Assembly: GCF_030680185.1 (NCBI RefSeq)
Contig: NZ_JAUXVZ010000030.1
Location: 143,133 to 207,132, forward strand
DNA from: Phenylobacterium sp.
GTDB lineage: Bacteria > Pseudomonadota > Alphaproteobacteria > Caulobacterales > Caulobacteraceae
Direction: 5' to 3'
DNA length: 64,000 bases
Below, piece after piece: positions 27,588-36,216 of the stretch. Under the pieces are notes generated by a model, which saw nothing but the letters and a program-made list of their open reading frames with translations, had not been told where the DNA came from and ran no database searches. Every line of letters starts with the position of its first letter. The stretch's first letter is position 1. The position numbers and the translations under genes were made by a program.

Positions 27588-28385
27588 ATGACCGGACAAG
27601 TGGCAGCCCTCTATCGGCACCCCGTCAAGGGGTTCACCCCTGAACAGCTGGACAGGGCGCAGCTGAGCGTCGGCGCGCCCTTCCCTTGCGATCGGCTGTT
27701 CGCCATCGAAAACGGCCCCTCGGGCTTCGACCCGGCGGCGCCGGTCTTCATTTCCAAGCAGAAGTTCGCCGTCCTGGCGGCGATCCCGACCGTGGCCCGC
27801 GCCCGCACCCGCTATGACGACACCTCCGGCGTGCTTCATGTCGAGGCGCCGGGCCACCCCGACCTCACGGCGCCCCTCGGCGACAGCGCCGGACGCCAGG
27901 CCTTCGCCGACTGGCTGACGCGGCTGCTGGGGGACGATGTCCGTGGGCCGCTGCGCGTGGTGGAGGCGCCGGGCCACCGGTTCATGGATCATCCCCGGGG
28001 AGACGTCTCGATCGTCAACCTCGCCAGTGTCCGCGACCTGGAGCAGAGGCTGGGCCGCGAGATCGATCCCTTGCGCTTCCGCGCCAACATCTATGTGGAC
28101 GGCTGGCCCGCCTGGGCCGAAAACGATTGGGCAGGACGCGACCTGATGGTGGGTTGGGCGCAGGCCAGGGTGTTCAAGCCCATCGTCCGCTGCGCGGCGC
28201 CTGACGTCGATCCGCACACCGCAGAGCGCGACATGGAGATCACCAAGGCCTTGTACGAGCATTACGGCCACATGTTCTGTGGCGTCTATGTCCATGTCAC
28301 CCGTGAGGGCGCGGTCGCCCCCGGCGACGCCTGCAGCCAGCCCCAGGACGAAACAGCGGCCGCGCCGCGGGCGGGCGTGCTGTGA
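27588..28385 (+). CDS. MOSC-domain protein
   Basis: A 265-residue protein. The N-terminal beta-barrel domain starts with VAALYRHPVKGFTPE, and the C-terminal MOSC sulfur-carrier domain has RFRANIYVDG and the likely persulfide cysteine in PIVRCAAPDVDP, a motif typical of the mARC/YiiM/YcbX class that uses molybdenum cofactor to reduce N-hydroxylated compounds. The stop overlaps the GTG start of prmC, so the two are probably translated together. No partner reductase is adjacent. Confidence 0.85.
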   Translation: MTGQVAALYRHPVKGFTPEQLDRAQLSVGAPFPCDRLFAIENGPSGFDPAAPVFISKQKFAVLAAIPTVARARTRYDDTSGVLHVEAPGHPDLTAPLGDSAGRQAFADWLTRLLGDDVRGPLRVVEAPGHRFMDHPRGDVSIVNLASVRDLEQRLGREIDPLRFRANIYVDGWPAWAENDWAGRDLMVGWAQARVFKPIVRCAAPDVDPHTAERDMEITKALYEHYGHMFCGVYVHVTREGAVAPGDACSQPQDETAAAPRAGVL

Positions 28386-29251
28386 GCCTGACCCTGGTGC
28401 AGGCCTGGGCCAAGGCCAAGGCGCAGCTCGAGGCTGTGGGCCTCGCAGGTCCCGTCATCGACGCCCGCCTGCTGGTGGAGGCCGCGGCCGACGCCACTCG
28501 GCTGGATATCGTCACCGATCCCTACCGGACCCTGACGGCCGAACAGGAAGCCACCCTGGAGGACTACCTGGCCCGTCGATCGCGGCGTGAGCCGGTCAGC
28601 CACATCCTGGGCCGCAAGGGCTTCTGGAAGATCATGCTGCAGGTGACGCCCGACGTCCTGACACCGCGGCCGGACACCGAATGCGTGGTCGACGCCGTGC
28701 TCAAGGCCGGGACCGAGGACGAACGGGTGTCGATCCTCGATCTCGGCGTCGGCTCCGGCGCCATTCTGCTGGCCATCCTGGCTGAGCGGCCCAACGCCCG
28801 GGGTCTGGGGGTCGACGTCTCCGAGGACGCCCTGGCGGTGGCCCGGGACAACGCCGCCCATCTGGGCCTGGCCGGCCGCTGCGCCCTGCTGCGCGGGGAC
28901 TGGGCCGACGGCCTGTCGGACGCCAGCTTCGACATCGTCACCGCCAACCCGCCTTACATCGCCTCGGAGGTGATCGAGACCCTGGAGCCGGAGGTGCGCG
29001 TGCACGAGCCCCGCCTGGCTCTGGATGGCGGGCCTGACGGCCTGGACGCCTATCGTCGCCTGGCGCCGGAAATCCTGCGGGTCCTCAAGCCCGGCGGCCG
29101 CTTCGCGGTCGAAATCGGCTATGATCAAAAGGCTGCGGTCGAAGCGCTGTTTCGCGAGGCCGGCGCCCATGGCGTCCGGACCAACCAGGACCTCGCCGGA
29201 CTGGACCGGGTGGTGCTGGGTGAAAAAAGAGCCTTGGAAAATCCGGCCTGA
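28382..29251 (+). CDS. prmC: Release factor glutamine methyltransferase PrmC
   Basis: A 289-residue SAM-dependent enzyme that methylates the glutamine of the GGQ motif in RF1 and RF2. The SAM-binding motif LGVGSG is at 121-126 and the catalytic NPPY at 189-192. The N-terminal helical domain with EPVSHILGRKGFW contacts the release factor. It begins at a GTG overlapping the MOSC stop. It belongs functionally with prfA. Confidence 0.95.
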   Translation: MSLTLVQAWAKAKAQLEAVGLAGPVIDARLLVEAAADATRLDIVTDPYRTLTAEQEATLEDYLARRSRREPVSHILGRKGFWKIMLQVTPDVLTPRPDTECVVDAVLKAGTEDERVSILDLGVGSGAILLAILAERPNARGLGVDVSEDALAVARDNAAHLGLAGRCALLRGDWADGLSDASFDIVTANPPYIASEVIETLEPEVRVHEPRLALDGGPDGLDAYRRLAPEILRVLKPGGRFAVEIGYDQKAAVEALFREAGAHGVRTNQDLAGLDRVVLGEKRALENPA

Positions 29252-29499
29252 ATCGCTACATCCCTAATTGTCTCCACCCAAATCGCCGGTGAAACAGGCT
29301 GGACCCCGGAAATCGGGACAGAGGCCACTCCGGCAAGCGCCGCGTTGCAGACGGGCGCTCCCAGATCGGGCGGATGACGGGGATTATTTACGTCTTCAAC
29401 ACGGAACATTGGGCGCTACGCCCATTCCCGAGATGAGGCTAACGCAGCCGCACGCCCTGAAGGGTACGCCCTGGGCGCGGCGCAAGACGGTTACCGCAT

Positions 29500-30414
29500 A
29501 TGAGAGATTTCAAGGGCATGAAGCGTCAGCGCGGGCGCAATCGCGGAGGCGGCGGGAATAAGCCCCAGCAGCACAACGCGAACCGCGCCTTCGATTCGAA
29601 CGGCCCCGACGGCGTCAAGGTGCGGGGCAACGCCCAGCACGTTTTCGAAAAGTACCAGCAACTCGCGCGCGACGCGACGTCGTCCAGCGACCGGGTTCTG
29701 GCGGAGAACTATCTCCAACACGCCGAGCACTATTTCCGCCTGCTGCGCGCCATGCAGCCCCAGCGCTCGCCCAGCGAGATCCTGGGGCGAGACCAGGTGA
29801 GCTCGGGCCTCGACATCGACTTCGAGGACGAGAGCGGCCAGCAGCAGGTGTCCGACGCCCCCGAGGGCGCAGACAACGAGTCTGACAACGACAGCGACCG
29901 TAACGGTCGTGATCGCGACCAGAACCGCCGCGACGACAACCGCCGCGATGACCGTTCGCGAGACGACCGCGCCCGTGATGATCGTCCCAGAGACGATCGC
30001 CCCAGAGACGATCGCCAGCGTGACGACCAGCCCAGAGAAGACCGGGCGCGGGACGATCGCAGCCGCGACGAGAACCGTCCGCCCCGCCGCGAACGCTGGC
30101 GTGACCGCGATGAGAACCGCCGCGAGCGGACCGACCGCAGCGACCGCCCCGAACGCGACCCCCTGGCGGTGGTCGAGCCCCAGGCTGCGCCGCTGGTGGC
30201 CGAGACGCCGGCCCCGGATGGCCCGATGCTGCGGGACGCCGAGGGCGGGGCCAGCGAGGCCCCGGCCTTTCTGCAGGCCCCCCGCAGCGCCGAGCCCAAG
30301 GCCGAAGGCGAAGAGCCCGTCCGCAAGCCCCGCCGCAGACGCGCCCCGCGCAGCTTCGAAGGCGGCGAAGGCGGCGAGACCGCCCCTCCATCCAGCGAGA
30401 CCGAGGAAGCCTGA
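29500..30414 (+). CDS. DUF4167 protein with a long charged repeat tail
   Basis: A 304-residue protein. Residues 1-85 form the DUF4167 domain (RGRNRGGGGN, FDSNGPDGVKVRGNAQHVFEK, LAENYLQHAEHYFRL), which is conserved across alphaproteobacteria, usually beside prmC and thought to bind RNA. The middle (about 125-215) is an imperfect repeat of Arg-Asp-Asp-Arg type, strongly charged and surely disordered. The tail is Pro/Ala/Glu-rich. At the DNA level the repeats use several codons, so they are not a recent exact microsatellite. The function is unknown. Confidence 0.85.
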   Translation: MRDFKGMKRQRGRNRGGGGNKPQQHNANRAFDSNGPDGVKVRGNAQHVFEKYQQLARDATSSSDRVLAENYLQHAEHYFRLLRAMQPQRSPSEILGRDQVSSGLDIDFEDESGQQQVSDAPEGADNESDNDSDRNGRDRDQNRRDDNRRDDRSRDDRARDDRPRDDRPRDDRQRDDQPREDRARDDRSRDENRPPRRERWRDRDENRRERTDRSDRPERDPLAVVEPQAAPLVAETPAPDGPMLRDAEGGASEAPAFLQAPRSAEPKAEGEEPVRKPRRRRAPRSFEGGEGGETAPPSSETEEA

Positions 30415-30443
30415 CCCGCTCCTCAGCCGAGGACGCAGACAAC

Positions 30444-30477
30444 AAGACCCCCGGAAGCCGCGCTTCCGGGGGTCTTT
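30444..30477. terminator. Bidirectional terminator between the DUF4167 and TonB-receptor genes
   Basis: A 14-bp stem (30445-30458 with 30462-30475) and a 3-base loop, followed by T residues on the plus strand and by A/T on the other. It lies 29 bases after one stop and 38 bases before the stop of the convergent gene. Confidence 0.9.
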
Positions 30478-30514
30478 CGTTTTCCGGCCTTGTCCAAGCC
30501 TGGCCGGGCTCGGA

Positions 30515-32596
30515 TCAGAAGCTGTAGCCCAGCCCCAGGCGGAAGGTCCGCCCCGGCAGGGGCGCCAGGTCCTTCAGGAACGAGGCGTGCTCGCGGGCCT
30601 CGGCGTCGTTCAGATTGCGGCCTTCGACAAAGATCTTGAACCCGTCGGTGGGACGGACCACCAGGGAGGCGTTGATCATCCGGTAGCCGTCCGTCGGCAA
30701 CTCGCCCTCGGCGACCCGCTCCTGCTCGCCCACCTGGCGCACCTCAAGCTTGCCGGTCCACCAGCCGCCTTCGAAGACGCCACGGGCCGTGGCCGACCAT
30801 GGCGGGATGCGGGCCGGCGCCCCCAGATCGGTGTCGCCGCGGACATAGTCGGCGACGCCTTCCAGGGTGAAGCTCCGGTCGCCGGCCTCCCACAGCCGAT
30901 AGGAGACCTCGGCCTCGCCGCCCCAGAACTCGGCGTCCGTCTGCTGGTAGGCGAAGATGGGCAGCCCGCTCTCGTCATCCTCAAGGCCGGTCGGGCGCAG
31001 GTCGATGAAGCCTTCATAGCGCACGGCGAAGGCGTGCAGATCCATGTCCCAGGGTCCGCCGTCATAGTGCAGGGTGGCGTCCACGGCGTAGGACACTTCG
31101 GAGTCCAGGCCCACGTCGCCGACTTCGAAGGCGCGGGTGGCGATGTGCGGGCCGGCGGCGAACAGCTCGGCCTCGGTCGGCGCCCGGCCGGCCCGTGACA
31201 GGCTGACGCCGGCGAACCAGCCCTCGGCCGGACGCAGGAAGGCGCCGAGGCTCGCCGAGACATTGTCGAACTCGGTCTTTTGTGCGGCGGTCTCCAGGGT
31301 GCGGCGGTCGAAACGCAGGCCGCCCTCCAGGCCCCAGGCGTCACGGTCAAGACGCTGCAGGGTGAAGACGCCGGCTTCGTTGATCTCCACGGCCGGCACA
31401 TAGGCCTCTTCGCCCAGGGCGTCGAAGTCCCGCGTCAGGGCCTGGACGCCGACGGCGCCCTGCCAACCATCACGCTCGGCCTGAACCAGCTCCAGCCGGC
31501 CCTCCCAGCCCTCGGACAGGAAACGGGTGGCCGGCTCGCCATCCTCGATCTCCACATGTTCGTAGTCGGCATAGCCGCCGGAGAAGCGGACCTTCTCGAA
31601 GGGGCCGAGCGCCAGGTCGAGGCCCCCGCGCAGATCGTAGCGGGTCTGCTTCAGATCGATCCGCACGCCTTCTTCGGCGCCGTGATCCTCGTCGTCATGG
31701 TCATGGTCATGATCGTGATCGTGATCGTGGTCGTGATCGTGGTCGTGATCGTGGTCGTCGTGGTCATGTTCATGGGCGTGGCCCGGCACCCCATAGCGGG
31801 TGTCAGTCTTCTTGACCGCCACGCCGAGGAAGCCACGGTCGCCCACATAGGAGACGCCGGCCCCATAGGAATCGAGAGCGACGCCGGTGTTCTCCACCAC
31901 GCTGTCCTGCTTGCCGAGGAACTCTTCGCCCTCGGCGGCCAGCTGGCGTCGGGATTCCGGCAGGGTCGGCACGTCGTAGTCTTCGCTCTGGCGGCGCAGG
32001 GCGTCGAGGCTGAACACCCAGGGGCCGACGCCGGCCTTGAGCGCGCCCGAGGCTGTCTCGCCGCTGTCGCCACTGGAGAGGGCGCCCATGATCCGGCCTT
32101 CGACGCCGTCGACGGTCGTCTCGGAAATCCGATCGTCGATCACATTGACCACCCCGCCGATGGCCGAGCCGCCATAGGCGAGCGCCGCCGAGCCGCGCAG
32201 CACCTCGATCCGCCTGGCCTCCTGGGGATCGACCGCCACCTGGTGGTCGGGCGACAGGGCGCTGGCGTCCACCATGCCGACGCCATTGGTCAGGACCAGC
32301 ACCCGGGGGCCGGCCAGGCCACGGATCACCGGGCGGCTGGCGCCAGGGCCAAAGAAGCTCGAGCGCACGCCGGGAAGGTCGCTGAGCACCTGGCCGAGCC
32401 CGGCCGCCGGGGCCATGTCGAGCGCATCGCGATCGATCACATCGACGCTGGTGGTCACCGAGTCGAGGGAGACCACATAGGGCGCCGCCGTCACCACGAC
32501 TTCCGATACGCTGGTCGGGCGAGCGGCGGTCTGGCCAAAGGCCGGGCCGGCCGCCGCCAGCAGGGCGGCGGAGGCGAGCAGGATGGATTTACGCAT
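30515..32596 (-). CDS. TonB-dependent receptor, probable zinc uptake (ZnuD-like) with His/Asp loop
   Basis: A 693-residue outer-membrane receptor with a signal peptide (about 1-22), a plug domain (PVIRGLAGPRVLVLTNG; VEVLRG-type IEVLRGSAALAYGG) and a 22-strand barrel ending in the aromatic RTFRLGLGYSF. An extracellular loop at about residues 262-300 is almost entirely alternating His and Asp, and should bind zinc or nickel. This feature plus the Zur box upstream and the divergent zur gene indicate zinc import across the outer membrane. The ATG at 32596 follows GGGGCG. A longer frame upstream adds no signal peptide. Confidence 0.88.
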   Translation of the reverse strand: MRKSILLASAALLAAAGPAFGQTAARPTSVSEVVVTAAPYVVSLDSVTTSVDVIDRDALDMAPAAGLGQVLSDLPGVRSSFFGPGASRPVIRGLAGPRVLVLTNGVGMVDASALSPDHQVAVDPQEARRIEVLRGSAALAYGGSAIGGVVNVIDDRISETTVDGVEGRIMGALSSGDSGETASGALKAGVGPWVFSLDALRRQSEDYDVPTLPESRRQLAAEGEEFLGKQDSVVENTGVALDSYGAGVSYVGDRGFLGVAVKKTDTRYGVPGHAHEHDHDDHDHDHDHDHDHDHDHDHDHDDEDHGAEEGVRIDLKQTRYDLRGGLDLALGPFEKVRFSGGYADYEHVEIEDGEPATRFLSEGWEGRLELVQAERDGWQGAVGVQALTRDFDALGEEAYVPAVEINEAGVFTLQRLDRDAWGLEGGLRFDRRTLETAAQKTEFDNVSASLGAFLRPAEGWFAGVSLSRAGRAPTEAELFAAGPHIATRAFEVGDVGLDSEVSYAVDATLHYDGGPWDMDLHAFAVRYEGFIDLRPTGLEDDESGLPIFAYQQTDAEFWGGEAEVSYRLWEAGDRSFTLEGVADYVRGDTDLGAPARIPPWSATARGVFEGGWWTGKLEVRQVGEQERVAEGELPTDGYRMINASLVVRPTDGFKIFVEGRNLNDAEAREHASFLKDLAPLPGRTFRLGLGYSF
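31684..31785. repeat. Simple repeat encoding the His/Asp tract
   Basis: Near-tandem six-base units of the ATCGTG/GTCGTG type, reading as His-Asp codons on the minus strand. Gain or loss of units would stay in frame and change the length of the metal-binding loop. Confidence 0.85.
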
Positions 32597-32629
32597 GGGG
32601 ACGCCCCGTTCTTGAAACCAAGCCGAAGC

Positions 32630-32647
32630 GTTATGAAATAACATAAC
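32630..32647. promoter_or_regulatory. Zur box
   Basis: An 18-bp dyad with 6-base arms GTTATG and CATAAC around an A/T-rich 6-base centre, matching the style of alphaproteobacterial Zur sites. It lies 34 bases before the receptor start and 51 bases before the zur start, so it can control both. The dyad is visible; Zur binding is inferred from context. Confidence 0.78.
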
Positions 32648-32697
32648 TAGGCGTCAAGCCTGTTGCGCCGAAAAAGAGAGATGTTTAGCTGATCTGC

Positions 32698-33183
32698 ATG
32701 GGAGCCGATTGTCACCACGCCGAAAGCGCACATCCGGGCCTCGAAGGGGTCGCGCTGGCCGATGCGGTCGCCGCCGCCCAGGCGCAGTGCGAGCGCACGC
32801 GTGAGCGGCTGACGCCGCCCAGGCGCCGGGTTCTCGAACTGCTTCTGGAGTCCGACGGGCCGATGAAGGCCTATGACCTGATCGCCGCCTATGGCCAGGA
32901 CGGCGAACCGGCGAAGCCCCCCACCGTCTATCGCGCCCTGGAGTTTCTCGAACGGCTGGGCTTTGCTCACCGCATCGAAAGCCTGAACGCCTATGTGCCC
33001 TGCAAGATGGAAGGCGCCGGCCACCGGGCGGCCTTCCTGATCTGCGAATGCTGCGGGGCGGCCCAGGAGTTCGAACCCGACTTCTCGGCCCAGTTCGCCG
33101 CCGCCGAGTCCGCCGGCTACGCCGTGCGCACCGTGACGCTCGAGGCCCGCGGGCTCTGCCCGGCCTGCAAGGTTGAAGGCTAG
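32698..33183 (+). CDS. zur: Zinc uptake regulator Zur (Fur family)
   Basis: A 161-residue Fur-family repressor. The winged helix contains the PPRRRVLELLL helix and the GEPAKPPTVYRALEFLERLGFAHRI recognition region. Structural zinc cysteines are in ICECCG and CPACK. The N-terminal 25 residues hold a His/Cys cluster (CHHAESAH), an unusual extension. Position opposite a zinc-type receptor with a dyad between them supports Zur over Fur or PerR. Zur with zinc bound represses zinc importers. Confidence 0.88.
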   Translation: MGADCHHAESAHPGLEGVALADAVAAAQAQCERTRERLTPPRRRVLELLLESDGPMKAYDLIAAYGQDGEPAKPPTVYRALEFLERLGFAHRIESLNAYVPCKMEGAGHRAAFLICECCGAAQEFEPDFSAQFAAAESAGYAVRTVTLEARGLCPACKVEG

Positions 33184-33267
33184 ACCCAGGGCCGCTCGCG
33201 TGAGCAGGGCTTCGCTCGCCTAAACCTCTCGTTCTTCAACCGGCACGATCTCTGGTTGTGAATCTCG

Positions 33268-33296
33268 TTGCCTTGCCGAACGGCGTTCTCTAATAT
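33268..33296 (+). promoter_or_regulatory. Possible sigma-70 promoter of the caspase-like gene
   Basis: TTGCCT at 33268-33273 and TAATAT at 33291-33296 are 17 bases apart, each 4 of 6 to consensus. A GAATC lies just before at 33260-33264. It sits 28 bases before the ATG, which has a GAGGAGG site. Confidence 0.4.
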
Positions 33297-33323
33297 GGGT
33301 TAACGGTCGGCGAGGAGGCGTGC

Positions 33324-34697
33324 ATGTGGTTTTTCCGCAAGTGTCTCGGCTTGGTCCTTCTCTTGGCCGTTCCGCTGGCTGCGGCGGCCGAGCCCTGCGG
33401 CGACTTCGGGGAAAGCCGCCCCCTTTCCATACCGGTTACCTACGCGTCGGGTCCTGGCGAGCGGGAGCTCTACGCCGAAAGCCATGCGCTGATCCTGGCG
33501 GCGAGCGCCTATGAGCATTGGGATCGACTGGGCTCGGTGCCGGCCGAGACCCAGGACCTGGTGGACACCCTGGTCGCCCAGGGCTTTCACGTCCGCGTGG
33601 TCTGCGACCCCCGGGGCGGTGAAAACGGAGGACTGGGGGAGGTCGCGCGTTTTCTGAAGGCGTACGGCAAGGCCGATGCGCGGCTGATCATCTTCATGAC
33701 CGGCCATGGCTGGGTCGAACCCCGCAAGACCATTGGCTATTATGCGGGCGTCGACAGTCCGCTGGCGGGCCAGGACGCCGCGGCCCTTAGCCTTTCGTCC
33801 GAACGGGTCATCGCCCTGGCTCGGGGCGCAAGCCCCCTGCACCTGCTGTTCGTGGTGGACGCCTGCTACTCGGCGGCGATCTTCACCACGAAGGGGGGTG
33901 AGCGGCCCCTGCGCGCCATCAGTCTGATCGACTACGAGGCGCTGGCCAAACCCACGCGCAGCTTCATCACCGCCGGCTCCACGGACCAGGAAACCCCCAG
34001 CCCCAGCATCTTCACCCCGGCCTTCGTCCTGGGCGTCTCCGGCTTCGCCGACCTGAACGGGGACGGTCTGGTCCGGGGCGCCGAACTGGCGGCGTGGCTC
34101 AGGGACAAGGTCGCCAACAGCACCGGCAGGGCGACGACGCCCATCGCCGGCCATGTGCCCCTGACGCCTGGCGAAATTGTCAGCGGCGGCGGCGATATCG
34201 TCTTCAAGTACGATCAGGCGCTGCGGCCGACGGCGCCGGACCGCCTGCGCAGTCCCGGGGCCGGCTGGATCGAGAGGCCCGCGGCGCCGATCGAAACTCC
34301 GCCTGAAGCCGCCTGGCCAGATCCGCGCTACGAGGTGACCTACTTCCAGAAGGCCAGCGACGGCGACAGGGTCATCGCCGCCCTCGACGCCGCAGGAACC
34401 CCCTATGCGAGCACCAAGGCGCTGCTGGCCGGACCCCAGCGTGTGACCAACGGGCTGGCCTGCCATCCTGACGCGCCCGTCGAGGTCGTGAGAGCCGCCG
34501 CCCGCGCGCTGATCGAAGGCGGCGTGCCTCTGAAGATCATCGATCAGGCCACCCTTCGCCTGCAGGAACGCCGCTTCATGCTGCAGGCCCTGAGCTTCGG
34601 CCGCTTCGAGAGCGCCGCCTACCGCCCCCTGACCCTGCAGGATCTGGAGCGTCTCGAGGGCTGCCCCAACGAGTTCGCCTTCCGATCGGCCAGCTAG
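33324..34697 (+). CDS. Secreted caspase-like cysteine protease (peptidase C14 family)
   Basis: A 457-residue protein with an N-terminal signal peptide (about 1-22, LLLAVPLAAAAE). The caspase-fold dyad is H128 in FMTGHGW and C181 in VVDACYS, with the strand-loop spacing usual for C14 proteins. After the p20/p10-like region an EF-hand-type loop (D243, N245, D247, G248, E254) suggests calcium binding. The last 150 residues are less conserved and may be a regulatory or substrate-binding domain. Export to the periplasm would separate it from cytoplasmic metacaspases. A CHAP-like gene follows 32 bases later, so the two probably form one unit. Its substrate is unknown; arginine or lysine specificity is usual for this class but unproven here. 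Confidence 0.82.
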   Translation: MWFFRKCLGLVLLLAVPLAAAAEPCGDFGESRPLSIPVTYASGPGERELYAESHALILAASAYEHWDRLGSVPAETQDLVDTLVAQGFHVRVVCDPRGGENGGLGEVARFLKAYGKADARLIIFMTGHGWVEPRKTIGYYAGVDSPLAGQDAAALSLSSERVIALARGASPLHLLFVVDACYSAAIFTTKGGERPLRAISLIDYEALAKPTRSFITAGSTDQETPSPSIFTPAFVLGVSGFADLNGDGLVRGAELAAWLRDKVANSTGRATTPIAGHVPLTPGEIVSGGGDIVFKYDQALRPTAPDRLRSPGAGWIERPAAPIETPPEAAWPDPRYEVTYFQKASDGDRVIAALDAAGTPYASTKALLAGPQRVTNGLACHPDAPVEVVRAAARALIEGGVPLKIIDQATLRLQERRFMLQALSFGRFESAAYRPLTLQDLERLEGCPNEFAFRSAS

Positions 34698-34729
34698 GCC
34701 GGCCAGCACAAGTTTCTGAGAGAAGCGCC

Positions 34730-35548
34730 ATGACCATGACCGCCCCGACGATGCCACGCCGGTCCCTGCTCGCCCTCGGCGCCCTGACGGCGGCGGCCCT
34801 CGCCGGAGCCCCTGCCCGCGCACAACCCGTCGACATGGAAGATGGACCAGACCCCGCCGATAGCCTGGTGACGGAACAGCAGTCTGGCGACGCCCGCCTG
34901 GCCAGCGAAAGCCTGACCTTTAACCCCGTCGCCCTGCTCCGCGACGTCCAGGGAGCGAGCAAGGCGGCCTTTGAGCCCCGGATTTCGGACTTCGCGCCGA
35001 CCCTTCTCACGACCCTTGGGACGGACTTTGTCGGCAAGAGCCGCGCGCAGAACCGGGGTGAGATCACGGCCTATCTCGGCCTGTTCGACCTGCCCTTCTC
35101 CACACCCCAGGGGCCTGTGCCCTTCTGCGCGGCCGGGCTGTCCTACGCCTCGGCCAGCGTCTATGCGAAGGCCAAGGGCGTGACGGTGTCGCGCTCTTCG
35201 CTGCGAAGCCTGCTGGGCGATATCGACCACCATCACTTCTATCCCACCCCGTCGGTCATCGACATGATGTACGTCGCCATGGGCAAGCGGCGATGGGTCC
35301 GGCGTCAGGACGCGACGGGCAATCTGGCCGCCCGGCCCGGCTGGATCGTGGTCTTTAACTGGAATCAGGACGGCAAGCCGGACCATGTCGGGATCGTCGA
35401 GCGGGTCGCCGGCGCAAACCTCCACACCATCGAGTTCAACACCTCCGACACCGACAACTCCAACGGCGGCACGGTCGCCAGGCGGACGCGCCCGCTGAAC
35501 GCTCAGGTGCAGGGGTTCATCCGGCCAGAAGTGGTGCGCGCGGTTTAA
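34730..35548 (+). CDS. Tat-exported CHAP-like amidase
   Basis: A 272-residue protein with a twin-arginine signal (PRRSLLALGALT, cut near residue 31). The mature part has the CHAP/NlpC-type layout: catalytic cysteine C133 in PVPFCAAGLSYA, histidine H219 in KPDHVGIVER and a polar residue (E235 or N237) in TIEFNTSD. Such domains cut peptide bonds in peptidoglycan or other gamma-linked peptides. The ATG at 34730 has GAGAGAAG upstream, and the caspase-like gene is 32 bases before it. Being exported folded suggests it is active outside the cytoplasm. Confidence 0.72.
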   Translation: MTMTAPTMPRRSLLALGALTAAALAGAPARAQPVDMEDGPDPADSLVTEQQSGDARLASESLTFNPVALLRDVQGASKAAFEPRISDFAPTLLTTLGTDFVGKSRAQNRGEITAYLGLFDLPFSTPQGPVPFCAAGLSYASASVYAKAKGVTVSRSSLRSLLGDIDHHHFYPTPSVIDMMYVAMGKRRWVRRQDATGNLAARPGWIVVFNWNQDGKPDHVGIVERVAGANLHTIEFNTSDTDNSNGGTVARRTRPLNAQVQGFIRPEVVRAV

Positions 35549-35775
35549 ACCTCGCGCCTTCCGACACGTCCAACAGGCCCGGCCGCGGCTTGCCATCTGG
35601 CGCGGAGCGGCCAAGGCTCTAGACTGGCGTGCGGCCGCCCTCTGGCCGTCTGCTGCGCCTGGTCCATGCCCCTCACCGCCATCGTCGCCATTCTACCCCT
35701 GCGGGCGCTTACCGACTCCCGCGGCCTGCTGGCGTGGGCGGATCCAACCGGTGGTCTTCACCCGGCCAGACCCCG

Positions 35776-36195
35776 ATGCTGAAGATCACGGACGCCGTCG
35801 CCATCGCGGACGACGAGTTCACCGAGCGGATGGTCAAGGCCAGCGGGCCGGGCGGGCAGCACGTCAACAAGACGTCCAACGCCGTGGAGCTGCGCTTTGA
35901 TGTTGGCAGGTCCAGCCTGGCGGACGATGTGAAGGCCCGGCTGAGGCGGCTGTCGGGCAGCCGCCTGTCGAACGACGACGTGCTGATCCTCTTTTCGCAG
36001 GGCTCGCGGTCACTGGAGATGAACCGGCAGGAGGCCCGCGAGCGGCTGGCCGATCTGATCCGTCAGGCGCTGCATCGCCCCAAGGCGCGCCGCCCGACCA
36101 AGCCCACCAAGGCATCCAAGCTGCGCCGGCTCGACAGCAAGACCCGCCGCAGCGGGCTTAAATCCATGCGGGGCAGGCCGAGCAAGGACGACTGA
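35776..36195 (+). CDS. arfB: Ribosome rescue hydrolase ArfB
   Basis: A 139-residue GGQ-domain protein ([19 protein letters not shown]) with a basic, Lys/Arg-rich C-terminal tail. This is the ArfB (YaeJ) type, which enters stalled ribosomes lacking a stop codon and hydrolyses the peptidyl-tRNA. The start is the ATG at 35776; the long upstream extension is Arg/Pro-rich and lacks homology. The 227-base gap before it (35549-35775) shows no other gene. The stop lies 21 bases from the stop of the convergent hpt. Confidence 0.92.
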   Translation: MLKITDAVAIADDEFTERMVKASGPGGQHVNKTSNAVELRFDVGRSSLADDVKARLRRLSGSRLSNDDVLILFSQGSRSLEMNRQEARERLADLIRQALHRPKARRPTKPTKASKLRRLDSKTRRSGLKSMRGRPSKDD

Positions 36196-36216
36196 GCGCC
36201 GCGCGCTGTCGGCGCT

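Noticed and set aside
31684..31785. CRISPR or tandem regulatory repeat
   Set aside because: The repeats are codons of the receptor's His/Asp loop and stay in frame.
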